A stretch of 64,000 bases of DNA from JAICJR01 sp963848495. Its GTDB lineage: Bacteria; Actinomycetota; Thermoleophilia; Solirubrobacterales; Thermoleophilaceae. The stretch covers positions 186,001 to 250,000 of the forward strand of contig CAWKDV010000004.1 in assembly GCA_963848495.1 (NCBI GenBank). The letters run 5' to 3'. Shown here piece by piece: positions 50,983 through 59,267 of this stretch; the first letter of the stretch is position 1; each line of letters opens with the position of its first letter. Both the position numbers and the translations under genes were made by a program. Below the pieces are notes generated by a model. It did not search any database. It saw only the letters and a list, made by a program, of their open reading frames with translations, and was not told where the DNA came from.

Positions 50983-51486
50983 TCAGCGCTTGAGAGCTTC
51001 CTCCAACCGCTTGGCCACGGCCGGGGGTACGAGATCGGTCAGGTCTCCGCCGAACATCGCCAGCTCTTTTACCCCGCTCGAGCTGAGGAAGCTGTATTGG
51101 GGTGAGGACATCATGTAGATGCTCTCGATGTCGGGCGCCATCTTGCGGTTGAGCTGGTTCATCTCGAACTCGTACTCGAAGTCCGAGATCGCCCGCAAGC
51201 CCTTGACGATCGCACGAGCGCCGTTCTCGCGGGCAAATTCGACGAGCAGCGTATCAAAGGCTTTTACCTGCACGTTGGCCAGTTTTTGGGTTTCCGCCTG
51301 GATGAACGCGACGCGTTCCTCGGCCTCGAAGACCGGCCTCTGCTTGCGAACGGGCTGGTTCACCACGCCGACCACCACTTGGTCGAACACGTTCGCCGCG
51401 CGTTCGATGATGTCGAGGTGTCCGATGGTGACCGGGTCGTAGGTGCCCGGGCACACCGCGGTGCCCTTGGCGTGGTCAGCGGGCAC
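50983..51486 (-). CDS. coaD: Phosphopantetheine adenylyltransferase
   Basis: 167 aa from a GTG, overlapping rsmD by 11 bp. Fourth step in CoA synthesis. Nucleotidyl-transferase motif GTYDPVTIGHLDIIERAANV (TxGH), VVVGVVNQPVRKQ, RENGARAIVKGLRAISDFEY, EFEMNQLNRKMAPDIESIYM and YSFLSSSGVKELAMFGGDL (ISSS variant). Complete. rsmD-coaD is a standard pair. Confidence 0.94.
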   Translation of the reverse strand: MPADHAKGTAVCPGTYDPVTIGHLDIIERAANVFDQVVVGVVNQPVRKQRPVFEAEERVAFIQAETQKLANVQVKAFDTLLVEFARENGARAIVKGLRAISDFEYEFEMNQLNRKMAPDIESIYMMSSPQYSFLSSSGVKELAMFGGDLTDLVPPAVAKRLEEALKR

Positions 51487-52003
51487 TATGGATGGCGATC
51501 CGGGTGTCCCCGTACACGCGGTCGTCGAGCAGCGGGAGGCTGAGCTCTAGCGGGTGGCGCTTGTCGGATTCGGACACGATGCGGGCGTCGTCGGTGGAAA
51601 GAGCGGGCAGGCGCTCTGAGAGAGTGCCGGCCAGCTCGCTTGACGAACTATATGGGGGGTCGAGGAAGACGAGCCCGAAGGGTCCCTCCCGTGCGGCGCC
51701 CAGATAGGCGAGCGCGTCGCGCTCATGGACCCTGGCGGACAGCCCGAGCGAGGCCAGGTTGTCGCGGATCGCGGCCACCGCGCGGGGGTCGTCGTCGACG
51801 AAGACGGCGCTCGCGGCGCCCCGGGAGAGCGCCTCGATGCCGAGGGCGCCCGAGCCGGCGAAGAGGTCGAGCACGTCCACCCCGTCGAGCGGCCCGAGGA
51901 TCGAGAAGAGGGCCTCGCGCACGCGATCCGAAGTGGGACGGGTGCCGCGGCCGGGAGGAGCGGAAATCCGGCGGCCTCCCAGCCGACCCGCGACGATCCT
52001 CAT
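51476..52003 (-). CDS. rsmD: 16S rRNA (guanine-966-N2)-methyltransferase
   Basis: 175 aa. MRIVAGRLGGRRISAPPGRG, then RPTSDRVREALFSILG, SAM-binding VLDLFAGSGALGIEALSRGA, FVDDDPRAVAAI, and catalytic DPPY in VFLDPPYSS. Complete. The 31-bp space between its ATG and the recG stop is almost wholly CCGCAGT heptamers, so any ribosome-binding site is overlapped by the repeat. Confidence 0.93.
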   Translation of the reverse strand: MRIVAGRLGGRRISAPPGRGTRPTSDRVREALFSILGPLDGVDVLDLFAGSGALGIEALSRGAASAVFVDDDPRAVAAIRDNLASLGLSARVHERDALAYLGAAREGPFGLVFLDPPYSSSSELAGTLSERLPALSTDDARIVSESDKRHPLELSLPLLDDRVYGDTRIAIHSAR

Positions 52004-52031
52004 CCGCAGTCCGCAGTCCGCAGTCCGCAGT
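52004..52031. repeat. Four perfect CCGCAGT heptamers between recG and rsmD
   Basis: Directly abuts the rsmD start codon (52003) and ends 3 bp before the recG stop codon (52035). Same unit as at 19058, 21854 and, inverted, 28911. Confidence 0.9.
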
Positions 52032-52034
52032 CCC

Positions 52035-54155
52035 TCATGCCGGAATCGGCTCCATTTCCGACCCGAACGCTTGCGCGGCCGCCTCTTTCAGCAACGCGTG
52101 CTCCGGCTCCTCCAGGTCCGGGTCGCGCTCGAGCAGCTCGTCGGCGCGGTCGCGCGCGAGCTCGAGCAGCGCCAGGTCCTCGGGGATGCGCGCCACCTTG
52201 AACACCGGCACCCCGTGCTGGCGCGTGCCGAGGAGCTGACCCTCGCCGCGCAGCTCGAGGTCGACCTCGGCGAGCTTGAAGCCGTCGCGCTCGCGGGCGA
52301 TCGCCTCGAGCCGGGGCAGGCGCGGGTCGCCGAACAGGATGCAGAGCGACGCGTGCTCGCCGCGGCCGATCCGCCCGCGCAGCTGGTGGAGCTGCGAGAG
52401 GCCGTAGCGTTCGGCCGCCTCGATCACCATCACGGTGGCGTTGGGCACATCGATGCCGACCTCGATCACGCTGGTGGCCACCAGCACGTCGGCGTCGCCG
52501 GAGGCGAAGGCCGCCATCGCCTCGGCCTTGCGGCGCGACGGCATCTGGCCGTGGATCAGCTCCACGCGGTGGTCGCGGAACTCCGTGCGCTGGAGACGCT
52601 CCGCCTCGGCGGTGGCCGCGCGCGCCTGCAGCGTCTCGGACTCCTCCACCAGCGGGCAGACCACGAAGCACTGGCGCCCCTTGGCGATCTCCTCGCGGAT
52701 GCGTTCGTACGCCCGCTTGCGGGCGCGCTCGCCGTCCACCACGTGCGTCTCGACCGGCTGGCGGCCCGCGGGCAGCTCGCGCAGCGTGCTCGTGTCGAGG
52801 TCGCCGTAGACCGTGAGCGCGAGCGTGCGCGGAATCGGCGTGGCGGTGAGGTGGAGGGCGTGCAGCGCCAGGCCGGCGGGCGCCTTGGCGTCGAGCGCGG
52901 CCCGCTGGCGCACGCCGAAGCGGTGCTGCTCGTCGATCACCGCCAGCGCCAGTTCGCGGAACTCCACAGCGGGTTCGATCAGCGCGTGCGTGCCGACCAC
53001 GAGCCCCAGCTCGCCGCTGCCCAGCCGCCCCAGGATCTCGCGCCGGCGCGCGGCGGGGGTGGCGCCGGTGAGCAGCGCGATCGGCACGAGGCCGCCCAGC
53101 AGCCGGTCGAGGGTGGCCAGGTGCTGCTCGGCCAGCGTCTCGGTGGGCGCCATCAGCGCCGCCTGGGCGCCGCTCTCGATCGCGCGCAGCATCGCGCGGA
53201 GCGCCACGACGGTCTTGCCCGACCCCACCTCCCCCATCAGCAGGCGGTGCATCGGCTCGGACGAGGAGAGGTCGGCGTCGATCCGCTCGAAGGCCGCGCG
53301 CTGGTCGCCGGTGGGCGCGAACGGCAGCGACGCGAGCCAGGGATCCACCAGCTCGCCGACCGGCTCCAGCACGCGCGCCGGCCGGCCCTCGCGGCGCGCC
53401 CGCCGCCGCCCCGACAGCGCCAGCTCGAGCAGGAACAGCTCCTCGAAGGCCAGCCGCCGGCGCGCCTCGTCCTCGTCGGACTGCTCCTCGGGGAAGTGCG
53501 CCGCCGCGAGAGCCGCCGGCCGGTCGGCCAGCCGCTCCGCCGCCCGGAGATAGGCGGGCAGCGGCTCGAGCACGTCGTGCAGCCGCTCGCGCACCGACCA
53601 GGCGAGCTCGCGCAGCCGCTCCGGGGCGAGACCCTTGGTGCCGGGATAGACCGGGACGAGGCCGACGGTGTGAACCCCGCCGCCGCCGTCGCTCGGCTCG
53701 AACTGGTCGACCCAGAACTTGTTGCCGCGCTTCATGCGCCCGTGCAGCAGCAGGCGCATGCCGGGCGCGAGCTTGTCGGCGACCCAGGGCTGGTTGAACC
53801 AGACGGCCACCAGCGGCCCGCTCTCGTCGCTGACCCGCGCCTCGGTGCGCGGCCGCATCCGCCGGTTGCGCGACGGCACCGTGCGGGCGCTCTTCACCAC
53901 AGCCTCGACGGTGGCGTCCTCCTCCGGCCCGACGCTCGCGATCGGGCGCACCTCCTGCCGGTCGGTGTGGCGGCGAGGCAGGTGCTCGAGCAGGTCGCCG
54001 ACGGTCTCGAGGCCGAGCACAGCGGCAGGCTCGCGCTCCCGCTCCCGCAGGTCGAGTGGCTGGGCGAGGCGGCTCGGGCGCGGCAGCGAGCGCAGGTCGG
54101 CCGCGAGCGCGTCGTCGAGCGTCAGCTCGGAGGTGTCTGCGAAGCGAGTGGGAAT
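52035..54155 (-). CDS. recG: ATP-dependent DNA helicase RecG, start codon unclear
   Basis: About 706 aa if it starts at the ATT at 54155. Wedge/OB domain (VGDLLEHLPRRHTDRQEVRP), then SF2 helicase: MGEVGSGKTVVALRAML, APTETLAEQHL, LLTGATPAARRREIL, VIDEQHRFGVRQR, LTATPIPRTLALTVYGDLD, VATSVIEVGIDVPNATVMVI, QLRGRIGRGEHASLC, then the C-terminal TRG region (RDGFKLAEVDLELRGEGQLL). Remodels stalled replication forks. No in-frame ATG, GTG or TTG lies between the upstream stop and the conserved N-terminus; the first GTG would remove part of the wedge domain. ATT or a missing base are the options. Confidence 0.92.
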   Translation of the reverse strand: MPTRFADTSELTLDDALAADLRSLPRPSRLAQPLDLREREREPAAVLGLETVGDLLEHLPRRHTDRQEVRPIASVGPEEDATVEAVVKSARTVPSRNRRMRPRTEARVSDESGPLVAVWFNQPWVADKLAPGMRLLLHGRMKRGNKFWVDQFEPSDGGGGVHTVGLVPVYPGTKGLAPERLRELAWSVRERLHDVLEPLPAYLRAAERLADRPAALAAAHFPEEQSDEDEARRRLAFEELFLLELALSGRRRARREGRPARVLEPVGELVDPWLASLPFAPTGDQRAAFERIDADLSSSEPMHRLLMGEVGSGKTVVALRAMLRAIESGAQAALMAPTETLAEQHLATLDRLLGGLVPIALLTGATPAARRREILGRLGSGELGLVVGTHALIEPAVEFRELALAVIDEQHRFGVRQRAALDAKAPAGLALHALHLTATPIPRTLALTVYGDLDTSTLRELPAGRQPVETHVVDGERARKRAYERIREEIAKGRQCFVVCPLVEESETLQARAATAEAERLQRTEFRDHRVELIHGQMPSRRKAEAMAAFASGDADVLVATSVIEVGIDVPNATVMVIEAAERYGLSQLHQLRGRIGRGEHASLCILFGDPRLPRLEAIARERDGFKLAEVDLELRGEGQLLGTRQHGVPVFKVARIPEDLALLELARDRADELLERDPDLEEPEHALLKEAAAQAFGSEMEPIPA

Positions 54156-54183
54156 GCGGGCTTGATAATGCGTCCGGCGGACG

Positions 54184-55839
54184 CTACTCGGCCGCCAGCA
54201 GGTACCACCAGGCCGCCTGGTCGCCCTGCTGGAAGTCGAGCTCCAGGCCGTCGGGCAGCAGTTCAGCGAGCTGCTCCTCGCCGAGCGGCGCGCCCTCGCC
54301 CGCGATGCAGGTGAGCACCTCGCAGCCGTCGGCCGTCTGGCGCACGGTCTCCGCCACCACCTCGGGCAGCTCACCCCAGGCCACCAGGTCCTCGCCGGAG
54401 TAGCCGAGGGCGTCGCCCTCGTGGAAGCGGCCCTGGGCGTCCGCCCGCGCCGCGCGCGCCACGCCGCCGGTGCGCACGCCCGCCAGCGCCTCGCCGACGG
54501 CCTCGGCGTTCTCGTCCATCGGGAGCGACGGGTCGAAGGCGAGCAGCGCCGCCAGCCCGGCCTGCTGAGCGCGCGTGGGCACGACGCGGGCGCGGCGCTC
54601 CGAGAGCTCCGCCGCCCGCTCGGCCGCAAGGATCACGTTGGGGCTGTTGGGCAGCACCAGCACCTCGTCCGCGTCGACGGTGTGGATGCCGGCGAGCAGC
54701 TCGTAGGTGGACGGGTTGAGCGTGGCGCCGCCCTGCACGACGTGCGCGCCGAGCTCCTGGTAGAGGCGGATGAGCCCCTCGCCGCTGGCGACCGCCACCA
54801 CCCCGCAGGCGGCGCGCGGGCCGTGGCCGTTGCCGGCGGCGCTGTGGCCTGACAGCCGCGCGCTGCGCTCGGCGATCTGCTCCCGCATATCCGCGACGTC
54901 GAAGCGCGACACCTCGCCGGCCTGGCGGAACAGCTCGGCGGCGGCGTGGGGATCGTCGGTGTGCACGTGCACGCGCAGCGTCTTGTCGTCGCCGACGACG
55001 AGCACCGAGTCGCCGATCTGCTCGAGCAGCGGCACGAAGTCGATGCCCTCGAGTCCCTCGCCGGAGACCGCGAAGTTGGTGCAGAAGCGGTAGTGGCTCG
55101 ACTCGTGCTGGGGCAGGTGCAGAGCGCGTGTGGGCACCTCGTGCGCGATCTCGGGCGGCGCCTGGCCGCGCAGTGCGCCGACAACGCCCGCCAGGACGAC
55201 CGTGAGGCCGTAGGCGCCGGCGTCGACCACGCCCGCGTCGCGCAGGATGGCCAGCTGGTCCGGCCCGCGCTGCACGGCCTCCTTGCCGGCCTCGAGCGCC
55301 CGCTCGAGCACCTCGGCGAGCAGCTCGTCCTGCTCGCGCGGGTCGGCGTCCGGGCCGAGACGGGGCGTGTCCATGTGGGCGAGGTCCTGGGCCACGCGGT
55401 GCGCCATCGCGCGCACGGCCGTGAGCATCGTGCCCTCCGCGGGGTCGCGCACCGACTCGTAGGCGGCGTCGGCGGCGCGGGCGAAGGCCGCGGCCACGAG
55501 CACCGGGTCGACCAGCTCGCCGGGCCGCGAGACGAGCTCGGCGGCGGCGCCGCGAACGATCTGGGACAGGATCACGCCGCTGTTTCCGCGCGCCCCGAGG
55601 AGGGCGGCGCGCGCAACCGCGTGCACGATCGCGTCGCGGCCGATCACGTCGATCGGCTCGCCGTTCATACGGTCGAGCTCGTCGAGCACGGCGCGCATCG
55701 TCATCGCCATGTTGTCGCCGGTGTCACCGTCGGCAACGGGGAAGACGTTGAGGTCGTTGACCTCCTGGCGCCGTGCCTCTAGCTCGGCGTACGCAGCTGC
55801 CACGGCACTGCGGAACCGGACCAAACTGGGATCAGGCAC
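54184..55839 (-). CDS. fakA: DAK/DegV-type fatty acid kinase FakA-like protein
   Basis: 551 aa from a GTG at 55839. N-terminal DhaL-type kinase domain: DLNVFPVADGDTGDNMAMTM, LLGARGNSGVILSQIVRG, PAEGTMLTAVRAMA. Middle domain with HESSHYRFCTNFAV and LVVGDDKTLRVHVHTDDPHA; C-terminal EDD-like domain. It phosphorylates fatty acids bound to a FakB (DegV) protein. No FakB is in the window. The rpmB-fakA-recG-rsmD-coaD order is the usual one in Gram-positive bacteria. Confidence 0.9.
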   Translation of the reverse strand: MPDPSLVRFRSAVAAAYAELEARRQEVNDLNVFPVADGDTGDNMAMTMRAVLDELDRMNGEPIDVIGRDAIVHAVARAALLGARGNSGVILSQIVRGAAAELVSRPGELVDPVLVAAAFARAADAAYESVRDPAEGTMLTAVRAMAHRVAQDLAHMDTPRLGPDADPREQDELLAEVLERALEAGKEAVQRGPDQLAILRDAGVVDAGAYGLTVVLAGVVGALRGQAPPEIAHEVPTRALHLPQHESSHYRFCTNFAVSGEGLEGIDFVPLLEQIGDSVLVVGDDKTLRVHVHTDDPHAAAELFRQAGEVSRFDVADMREQIAERSARLSGHSAAGNGHGPRAACGVVAVASGEGLIRLYQELGAHVVQGGATLNPSTYELLAGIHTVDADEVLVLPNSPNVILAAERAAELSERRARVVPTRAQQAGLAALLAFDPSLPMDENAEAVGEALAGVRTGGVARAARADAQGRFHEGDALGYSGEDLVAWGELPEVVAETVRQTADGCEVLTCIAGEGAPLGEEQLAELLPDGLELDFQQGDQAAWWYLLAAE

Positions 55840-55861
55840 GACGGGATGTATACCCCCAACC

Positions 55862-55883
55862 GGCGGACGGGTTTCCGCCCGCC
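55862..55883 (-). terminator. Hairpin after rpmB
   Basis: 9-bp stem (GGCGGGCGG with CCGTCCGCC as transcribed, one G-U pair) and a 4-base loop, 3 bp after the rpmB stop. No T-run. Probable terminator separating rpmB from fakA. Confidence 0.5.
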
Positions 55884-55886
55884 GCG

Positions 55887-56078
55887 TTAAACGGCCTTGG
55901 TGACCTTGCCGGCCTTGAGGCAGCGCGTGCACACGTACTCGCGCCGTGGGGCCTTATTCACGAGGATGCGGACCTTCTGCAGGTTCGGGTCGAAGCGGCG
56001 CTTCGTCGCGACCATCGAATGGCTGCGCGAATGCCCGAACCCGGGGCCCTTCTTGCACACGTAACAGACCTTTGCCAC
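55887..56078 (-). CDS. rpmB: Ribosomal protein L28 (zinc-binding form)
   Basis: 63 aa. MAKVCYVCKKGPGFGHSRSH, then TKRRFDPNLQKVRI and EYVCTRCLKAGKVTKAV. Two CxxC pairs show the zinc-binding form. Complete; starts 10 bp after the hydrolase gene ends on the same strand. Confidence 0.94.
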   Translation of the reverse strand: MAKVCYVCKKGPGFGHSRSHSMVATKRRFDPNLQKVRILVNKAPRREYVCTRCLKAGKVTKAV

Positions 56079-56088
56079 GGCGGACAGG

Positions 56089-56880
56089 CTAGCAGTGGGT
56101 GAGCCGCCGGATGTAGCCGGCGGTGATGTCGGGGCGGCTCAGGGCGCCGTTCTCGACCTGCTCGAGGTGCGCCTCGGGTGCCTCGCGGCTCACGGTCTCG
56201 CGCAGCTCCGCCGGGAACCAGGCGTTGCCCGGAAAGTAGAGGATCCAGAGCCGGTCGCCGAGCGTGCGGGCCGACTCGCGGGCGTCGTCAGCGATCCAGG
56301 CGCGCAGCCGCCCGAGCGTCGCCTCCTGCGAGGTGTAGGCGATCGTCGTCTGAAGGCGCTCACGCAGCCGCTCGTCGTCGAGCTGCGGGTTCGCCGCCTC
56401 CACGGCGGTGCGCATGCCGCTGCGGAAGTCGCTCTCGAGCAGTTGCACCAGCGCGCCCACCACCTCGGACGACGAGGCAAGCCCCTCGCCGACGCTTGAA
56501 TAGTCGGCCTGGGCGCCGAGCGGCGTGACACCCGGCGCCACCACGGCCGGCACGAGCTCGGGACGGGCGGCGGCGGCGTGGATCACGCGGTGGCTCGCGT
56601 CGCCCGTGCCGACGAGCAGCGTCGGCTCGCCGATGCCGTCCTCGAGCAGCCCCACCAGGTCCTCCGCGTCCGTGGGCATTTCGTAGGGGCCCCGCCGGGT
56701 CGACTCCCCGTCGCCGCGCGCGTCGTAGGTGATCACGCGGTGGTCGGGCTCGAGCTCGGCGATCAGCGGCTCGAAGATGCCCGGGTGCGCGAAGCACGCC
56801 GAGCAGATCACCACCGGCGGGCCCTCGCCGCGTTCCCGCCAGTGGATCTCTACGCCGTCAGGCCGCTTCAGTAGGGGCAC
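56089..56880 (-). CDS. Alpha/beta hydrolase-fold protein with atypical nucleophile elbow
   Basis: 263 aa from a GTG. VPLLKRPDGVEIHWRERGEG, PPVVICSACFAHPGIFEPL and HRVITYDARGDGESTRRGPY are typical of the fold. The nucleophile elbow reads LLVGTGDASHRVI, G-T-G-D-A where most members have G-x-S-x-G, so the nucleophile may be Asp (as in epoxide hydrolases and dehalogenases) or be missing. Length and C-terminal region (LWILYFPGNAWFPAELRETV, AHLEQVENGALSRPDI) support the fold. Overlaps the MOSC gene by 23 bp. Confidence 0.75.
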   Translation of the reverse strand: MPLLKRPDGVEIHWRERGEGPPVVICSACFAHPGIFEPLIAELEPDHRVITYDARGDGESTRRGPYEMPTDAEDLVGLLEDGIGEPTLLVGTGDASHRVIHAAAARPELVPAVVAPGVTPLGAQADYSSVGEGLASSSEVVGALVQLLESDFRSGMRTAVEAANPQLDDERLRERLQTTIAYTSQEATLGRLRAWIADDARESARTLGDRLWILYFPGNAWFPAELRETVSREAPEAHLEQVENGALSRPDITAGYIRRLTHC

Positions 56881-57349
56881 TGTCCGGAACCTCACGGATC
56901 GTGTCCCCGGGCCGGATCGTGCCGCCGCTGAGGATGTCCCCGCGGATCCCGCCGCTGCGGGCCAGGCCTCGCAGCACGCCCGGCTGCGTGAGCTTCTGGA
57001 GGTGGCTGCAGGACGGGTTGTCCTCCACCCCGAGGCATTCCACCTCCCCAACCATGAAGCGCTTGCCCACGAGCTCGAGCAGGCGCACGCCGCGCGTGAC
57101 CACCTGCCGGCGGCTCTCGCCGGGCGCGAGCACGATGCCGGTCTCCTCGGTGAGCCGCTCGAGCGACTCCGCCTCGATCAGGGTGATCTCGCGGCCCGGC
57201 TCGTCCCGCTCGTCCTGGCCCAGGTTGTCCCGGTAGTAGCGGTCCCCCTCGAGGCCCTTGCCCGCGGTGGCCACGGCCTCGGGCACCTCGTGAAGCGGCG
57301 CCTCGAAGTCGGGCGCTATGAAGATGCCCTCGACGCGGCCTTCGCTCAT
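56858..57349 (-). CDS. MOSC-domain protein
   Basis: 163 aa. ATG overlaps the MaoC stop (ATGA). MOSC beta-barrel: EGIFIAPDFEAPLHEVPEAV, GLEGDRYYRDNLGQDERDEP, REITLIEAESLERLTEETGI, RRQVVTRGVRLLELVGKRFM, then the conserved Cys in NPSCSHLQKLTQPG and GGIRGDILSGGTIRPGD. MOSC proteins handle sulfur for the molybdenum cofactor or reduce N-hydroxylated compounds. A possible functional link to the tungstate/molybdate locus 41 kb away is only speculative. Confidence 0.87.
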   Translation of the reverse strand: MSEGRVEGIFIAPDFEAPLHEVPEAVATAGKGLEGDRYYRDNLGQDERDEPGREITLIEAESLERLTEETGIVLAPGESRRQVVTRGVRLLELVGKRFMVGEVECLGVEDNPSCSHLQKLTQPGVLRGLARSGGIRGDILSGGTIRPGDTIREVPDSAPTEAA

Positions 57350-57810
57350 GCGATGAACCTGGCCACGCTCTCGGCGACGCAGACCGGCTTCTCGCCGCCC
57401 TCGATCTCGACGGTGAACTTGGTGACCGCCTGCCACCAGCCGTTGCCGACGTCGTCGACCGAGATCACCTCGGAGTAGGCCCGCACGCGCGAGCCGGAGG
57501 GCACCGGCGCCGGGAAGCGCACCTTGTTCCAGCCGTAGTTCACGCCGAGCTTGAAGCCGGTGGCCTCGGTGAGCTGCTCGCGGAAGCCGTCGATGATCGA
57601 CAGGGTGAGGTTGCCGTGAGCGATCGGGCCGCCGAATGGGCTCTCGTTCTTGGCCCGCTCGATGTCCACGTGGATCCACTGGTGGTCGCCTGAGATGTCG
57701 GCGAACGTGTTGATCATCTCCTGGCTGACCTCGCGCCAGTCGCTCGGGCCGACCTGCTGGCCGACGATCTCCTTCAGTCCTTCGATGCCGTCAATCGTGA
57801 TTGGAGTCAT
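57346..57810 (-). CDS. MaoC-family (R)-hydratase
   Basis: 154 aa. Hot-dog fold: TFADISGDHQWIHVDIERAK contains the hydratase catalytic D...H pair (ISGDxxxxH), then SPFGGPIAHGNLTLSIIDGF. Adds or removes water on enoyl-CoA or enoyl-ACP. Common as a stand-alone protein in actinobacteria. ATG start; coupled with the MOSC gene. Confidence 0.9.
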   Translation of the reverse strand: MTPITIDGIEGLKEIVGQQVGPSDWREVSQEMINTFADISGDHQWIHVDIERAKNESPFGGPIAHGNLTLSIIDGFREQLTEATGFKLGVNYGWNKVRFPAPVPSGSRVRAYSEVISVDDVGNGWWQAVTKFTVEIEGGEKPVCVAESVARFIA

Positions 57811-57819
57811 GGCCTCAAT

Positions 57820-58842
57820 TTATCCGGCGATCACGCGGCGCATGATCTCGAGGGCGTGTTCGATGTCGTCCGCCGTCACGTCGAGGTGGGTGACCGCGCG
57901 CAGCAGCGTCGGCCCCATGCGCGAGACCTGCACGCCGGCTTCGCGCAGCTCCTCCCCCACTCGCGGCGCCCCGTCGTGCTCGAACAGCACGATGTTGGTC
58001 TCGACCGTGGCGGGGTCGATCGTGACGCCCGGCACCTCGGCCAGCCCCTCGGCCAGGCGCCTTGCGTTGGCGTGGTCCTCGGCCAGCCGCTCGACGTGGT
58101 GGTCGAGCGCGTACAGGCCGGCGGCCGCCACGATGCCCGACTGGCGCATCGCGCCGCCCCACATCTGCTTGTAGCGCCAGGCCTCCTCGATCAGCTCGCG
58201 CGAGCCGACCATCACGGCGCCGACCGGCGCCCCCAGGCCCTTGGTGAAGTCGACCCAGGCCGTGTCGAACCCGCCCGTGAAGTCCGCCGCCGGGACGCCC
58301 GAGGCGACGACCGCGTTCATCAGGCGGGCGCCGTCCATGTGGGCGCGCAGGCCGTTCGTGCGTGCGACGTCGAGCACCTCGCGCACGGTCTCGAGCGGCC
58401 AGACGCGGCCGCCGCCGAGGTTGGTGGTCTGCTCGACCGAGACGAGCCGCGAGCGGTACGAGTAGCGGTCGGGCGGCTGGATCGCGGCCTGGAGCTGCTC
58501 GCCCGTGAACACGCCGCGGTCGCCGTCCACCAGGTTGAGGTGGGCGCCCGAGATCTCAGCGGGACCGCCCGCCTCCGCCACGCGCGGGTGGGCCGTGCGG
58601 TCGCAGATGATCTCCTCGCCGCCCGGCCGGATGTGCAGACGGAACGAGATCTCGTTGCACATCGTGCCGCTCGGCAGGAACAGCCCGGCCTCGTGGCCGA
58701 GCAGCTCGGCGACCCGCTCCTGCAGGCGGTTGGTGGTGGGGTCCGCCAGGCGCTGCTCGTCGCCAACTTCGGCCTCGGCCATGGCCTTCCGCATCCCCTC
58801 GGTCGGCCTGGTCTGTGTGTCCGAGAAGAGGTTGATGGTCAC
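57820..58842 (-). CDS. Threonine aldolase-family PLP enzyme
   Basis: 340 aa from a GTG that overlaps the ribH stop (GTGA). Low-specificity L-threonine aldolase/beta-eliminating lyase fold: NLFSDTQTRPTEGMRKAMAE, GDEQRLADPTTNRLQERVAE, GLFLPSGTMCNEISFRLHIR, HMDGARLMNAVVASG, and PLP lysine in WVDFTKGLGAPVGAVMVGS. Splits L-threonine or related beta-hydroxy amino acids to glycine and an aldehyde. Two features are slightly off from LtaE: Asp-Glu spacing at GDEQ and TQT in place of TVT at the start. Confidence 0.9.
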   Translation of the reverse strand: MTINLFSDTQTRPTEGMRKAMAEAEVGDEQRLADPTTNRLQERVAELLGHEAGLFLPSGTMCNEISFRLHIRPGGEEIICDRTAHPRVAEAGGPAEISGAHLNLVDGDRGVFTGEQLQAAIQPPDRYSYRSRLVSVEQTTNLGGGRVWPLETVREVLDVARTNGLRAHMDGARLMNAVVASGVPAADFTGGFDTAWVDFTKGLGAPVGAVMVGSRELIEEAWRYKQMWGGAMRQSGIVAAAGLYALDHHVERLAEDHANARRLAEGLAEVPGVTIDPATVETNIVLFEHDGAPRVGEELREAGVQVSRMGPTLLRAVTHLDVTADDIEHALEIMRRVIAG

Positions 58843-59267
58843 CGGCCGAGCTCCGCCCGCAGCTCCGCCATCGTCAGCACGGCTCTTGCGGCGTCTTCCC
58901 CGGTATGTCGCTTCCCTCCACCGGCGCGGGCTACTGCCTGCTCCATGTTGTCCACGGTCAGCACGCCGAAGCCGCACGGCACTCCGGTGTCGAGCGAGAC
59001 CCTGGCTATGCCCGCTGCTGCCTGGCCGCAGACGTAGTCGTAGTGGTCGGTCTCGCCGCGGATCACGGCCCCCACGCAGGCCACGCCCCGGTAGCGGCCG
59101 GACTCTGCGCAGTACTTCGCCAGGAGCGGCAGCTCGAAGGCGCCGGGCACGTAGTGCACCTCCACCTCGCCGCCCGCCTCCTCGAACACGCGGCGGGCGC
59201 CATCCACCAGCCTGTCGGCGAGGTCCTCGTAGAAGCGCGCCGCGGCGATCGCCCAGGTGTCAGCCAC
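58839..59267 (-). CDS. ribH: 6,7-dimethyl-8-ribityllumazine synthase
   Basis: 142 aa. VPGAFELPLLAKYCAESGRY, CVGAVIRGETDHYDYVCGQA (catalytic His near HYDYV), PCGFGVLTVDNMEQAVARAG, GEDAARAVLTMAEL. Condenses the pyrimidinedione with dihydroxybutanone phosphate in riboflavin synthesis. Overlaps ribBA by 8 bp. Complete. Confidence 0.95.
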   Translation of the reverse strand: MADTWAIAAARFYEDLADRLVDGARRVFEEAGGEVEVHYVPGAFELPLLAKYCAESGRYRGVACVGAVIRGETDHYDYVCGQAAAGIARVSLDTGVPCGFGVLTVDNMEQAVARAGGGKRHTGEDAARAVLTMAELRAELGR

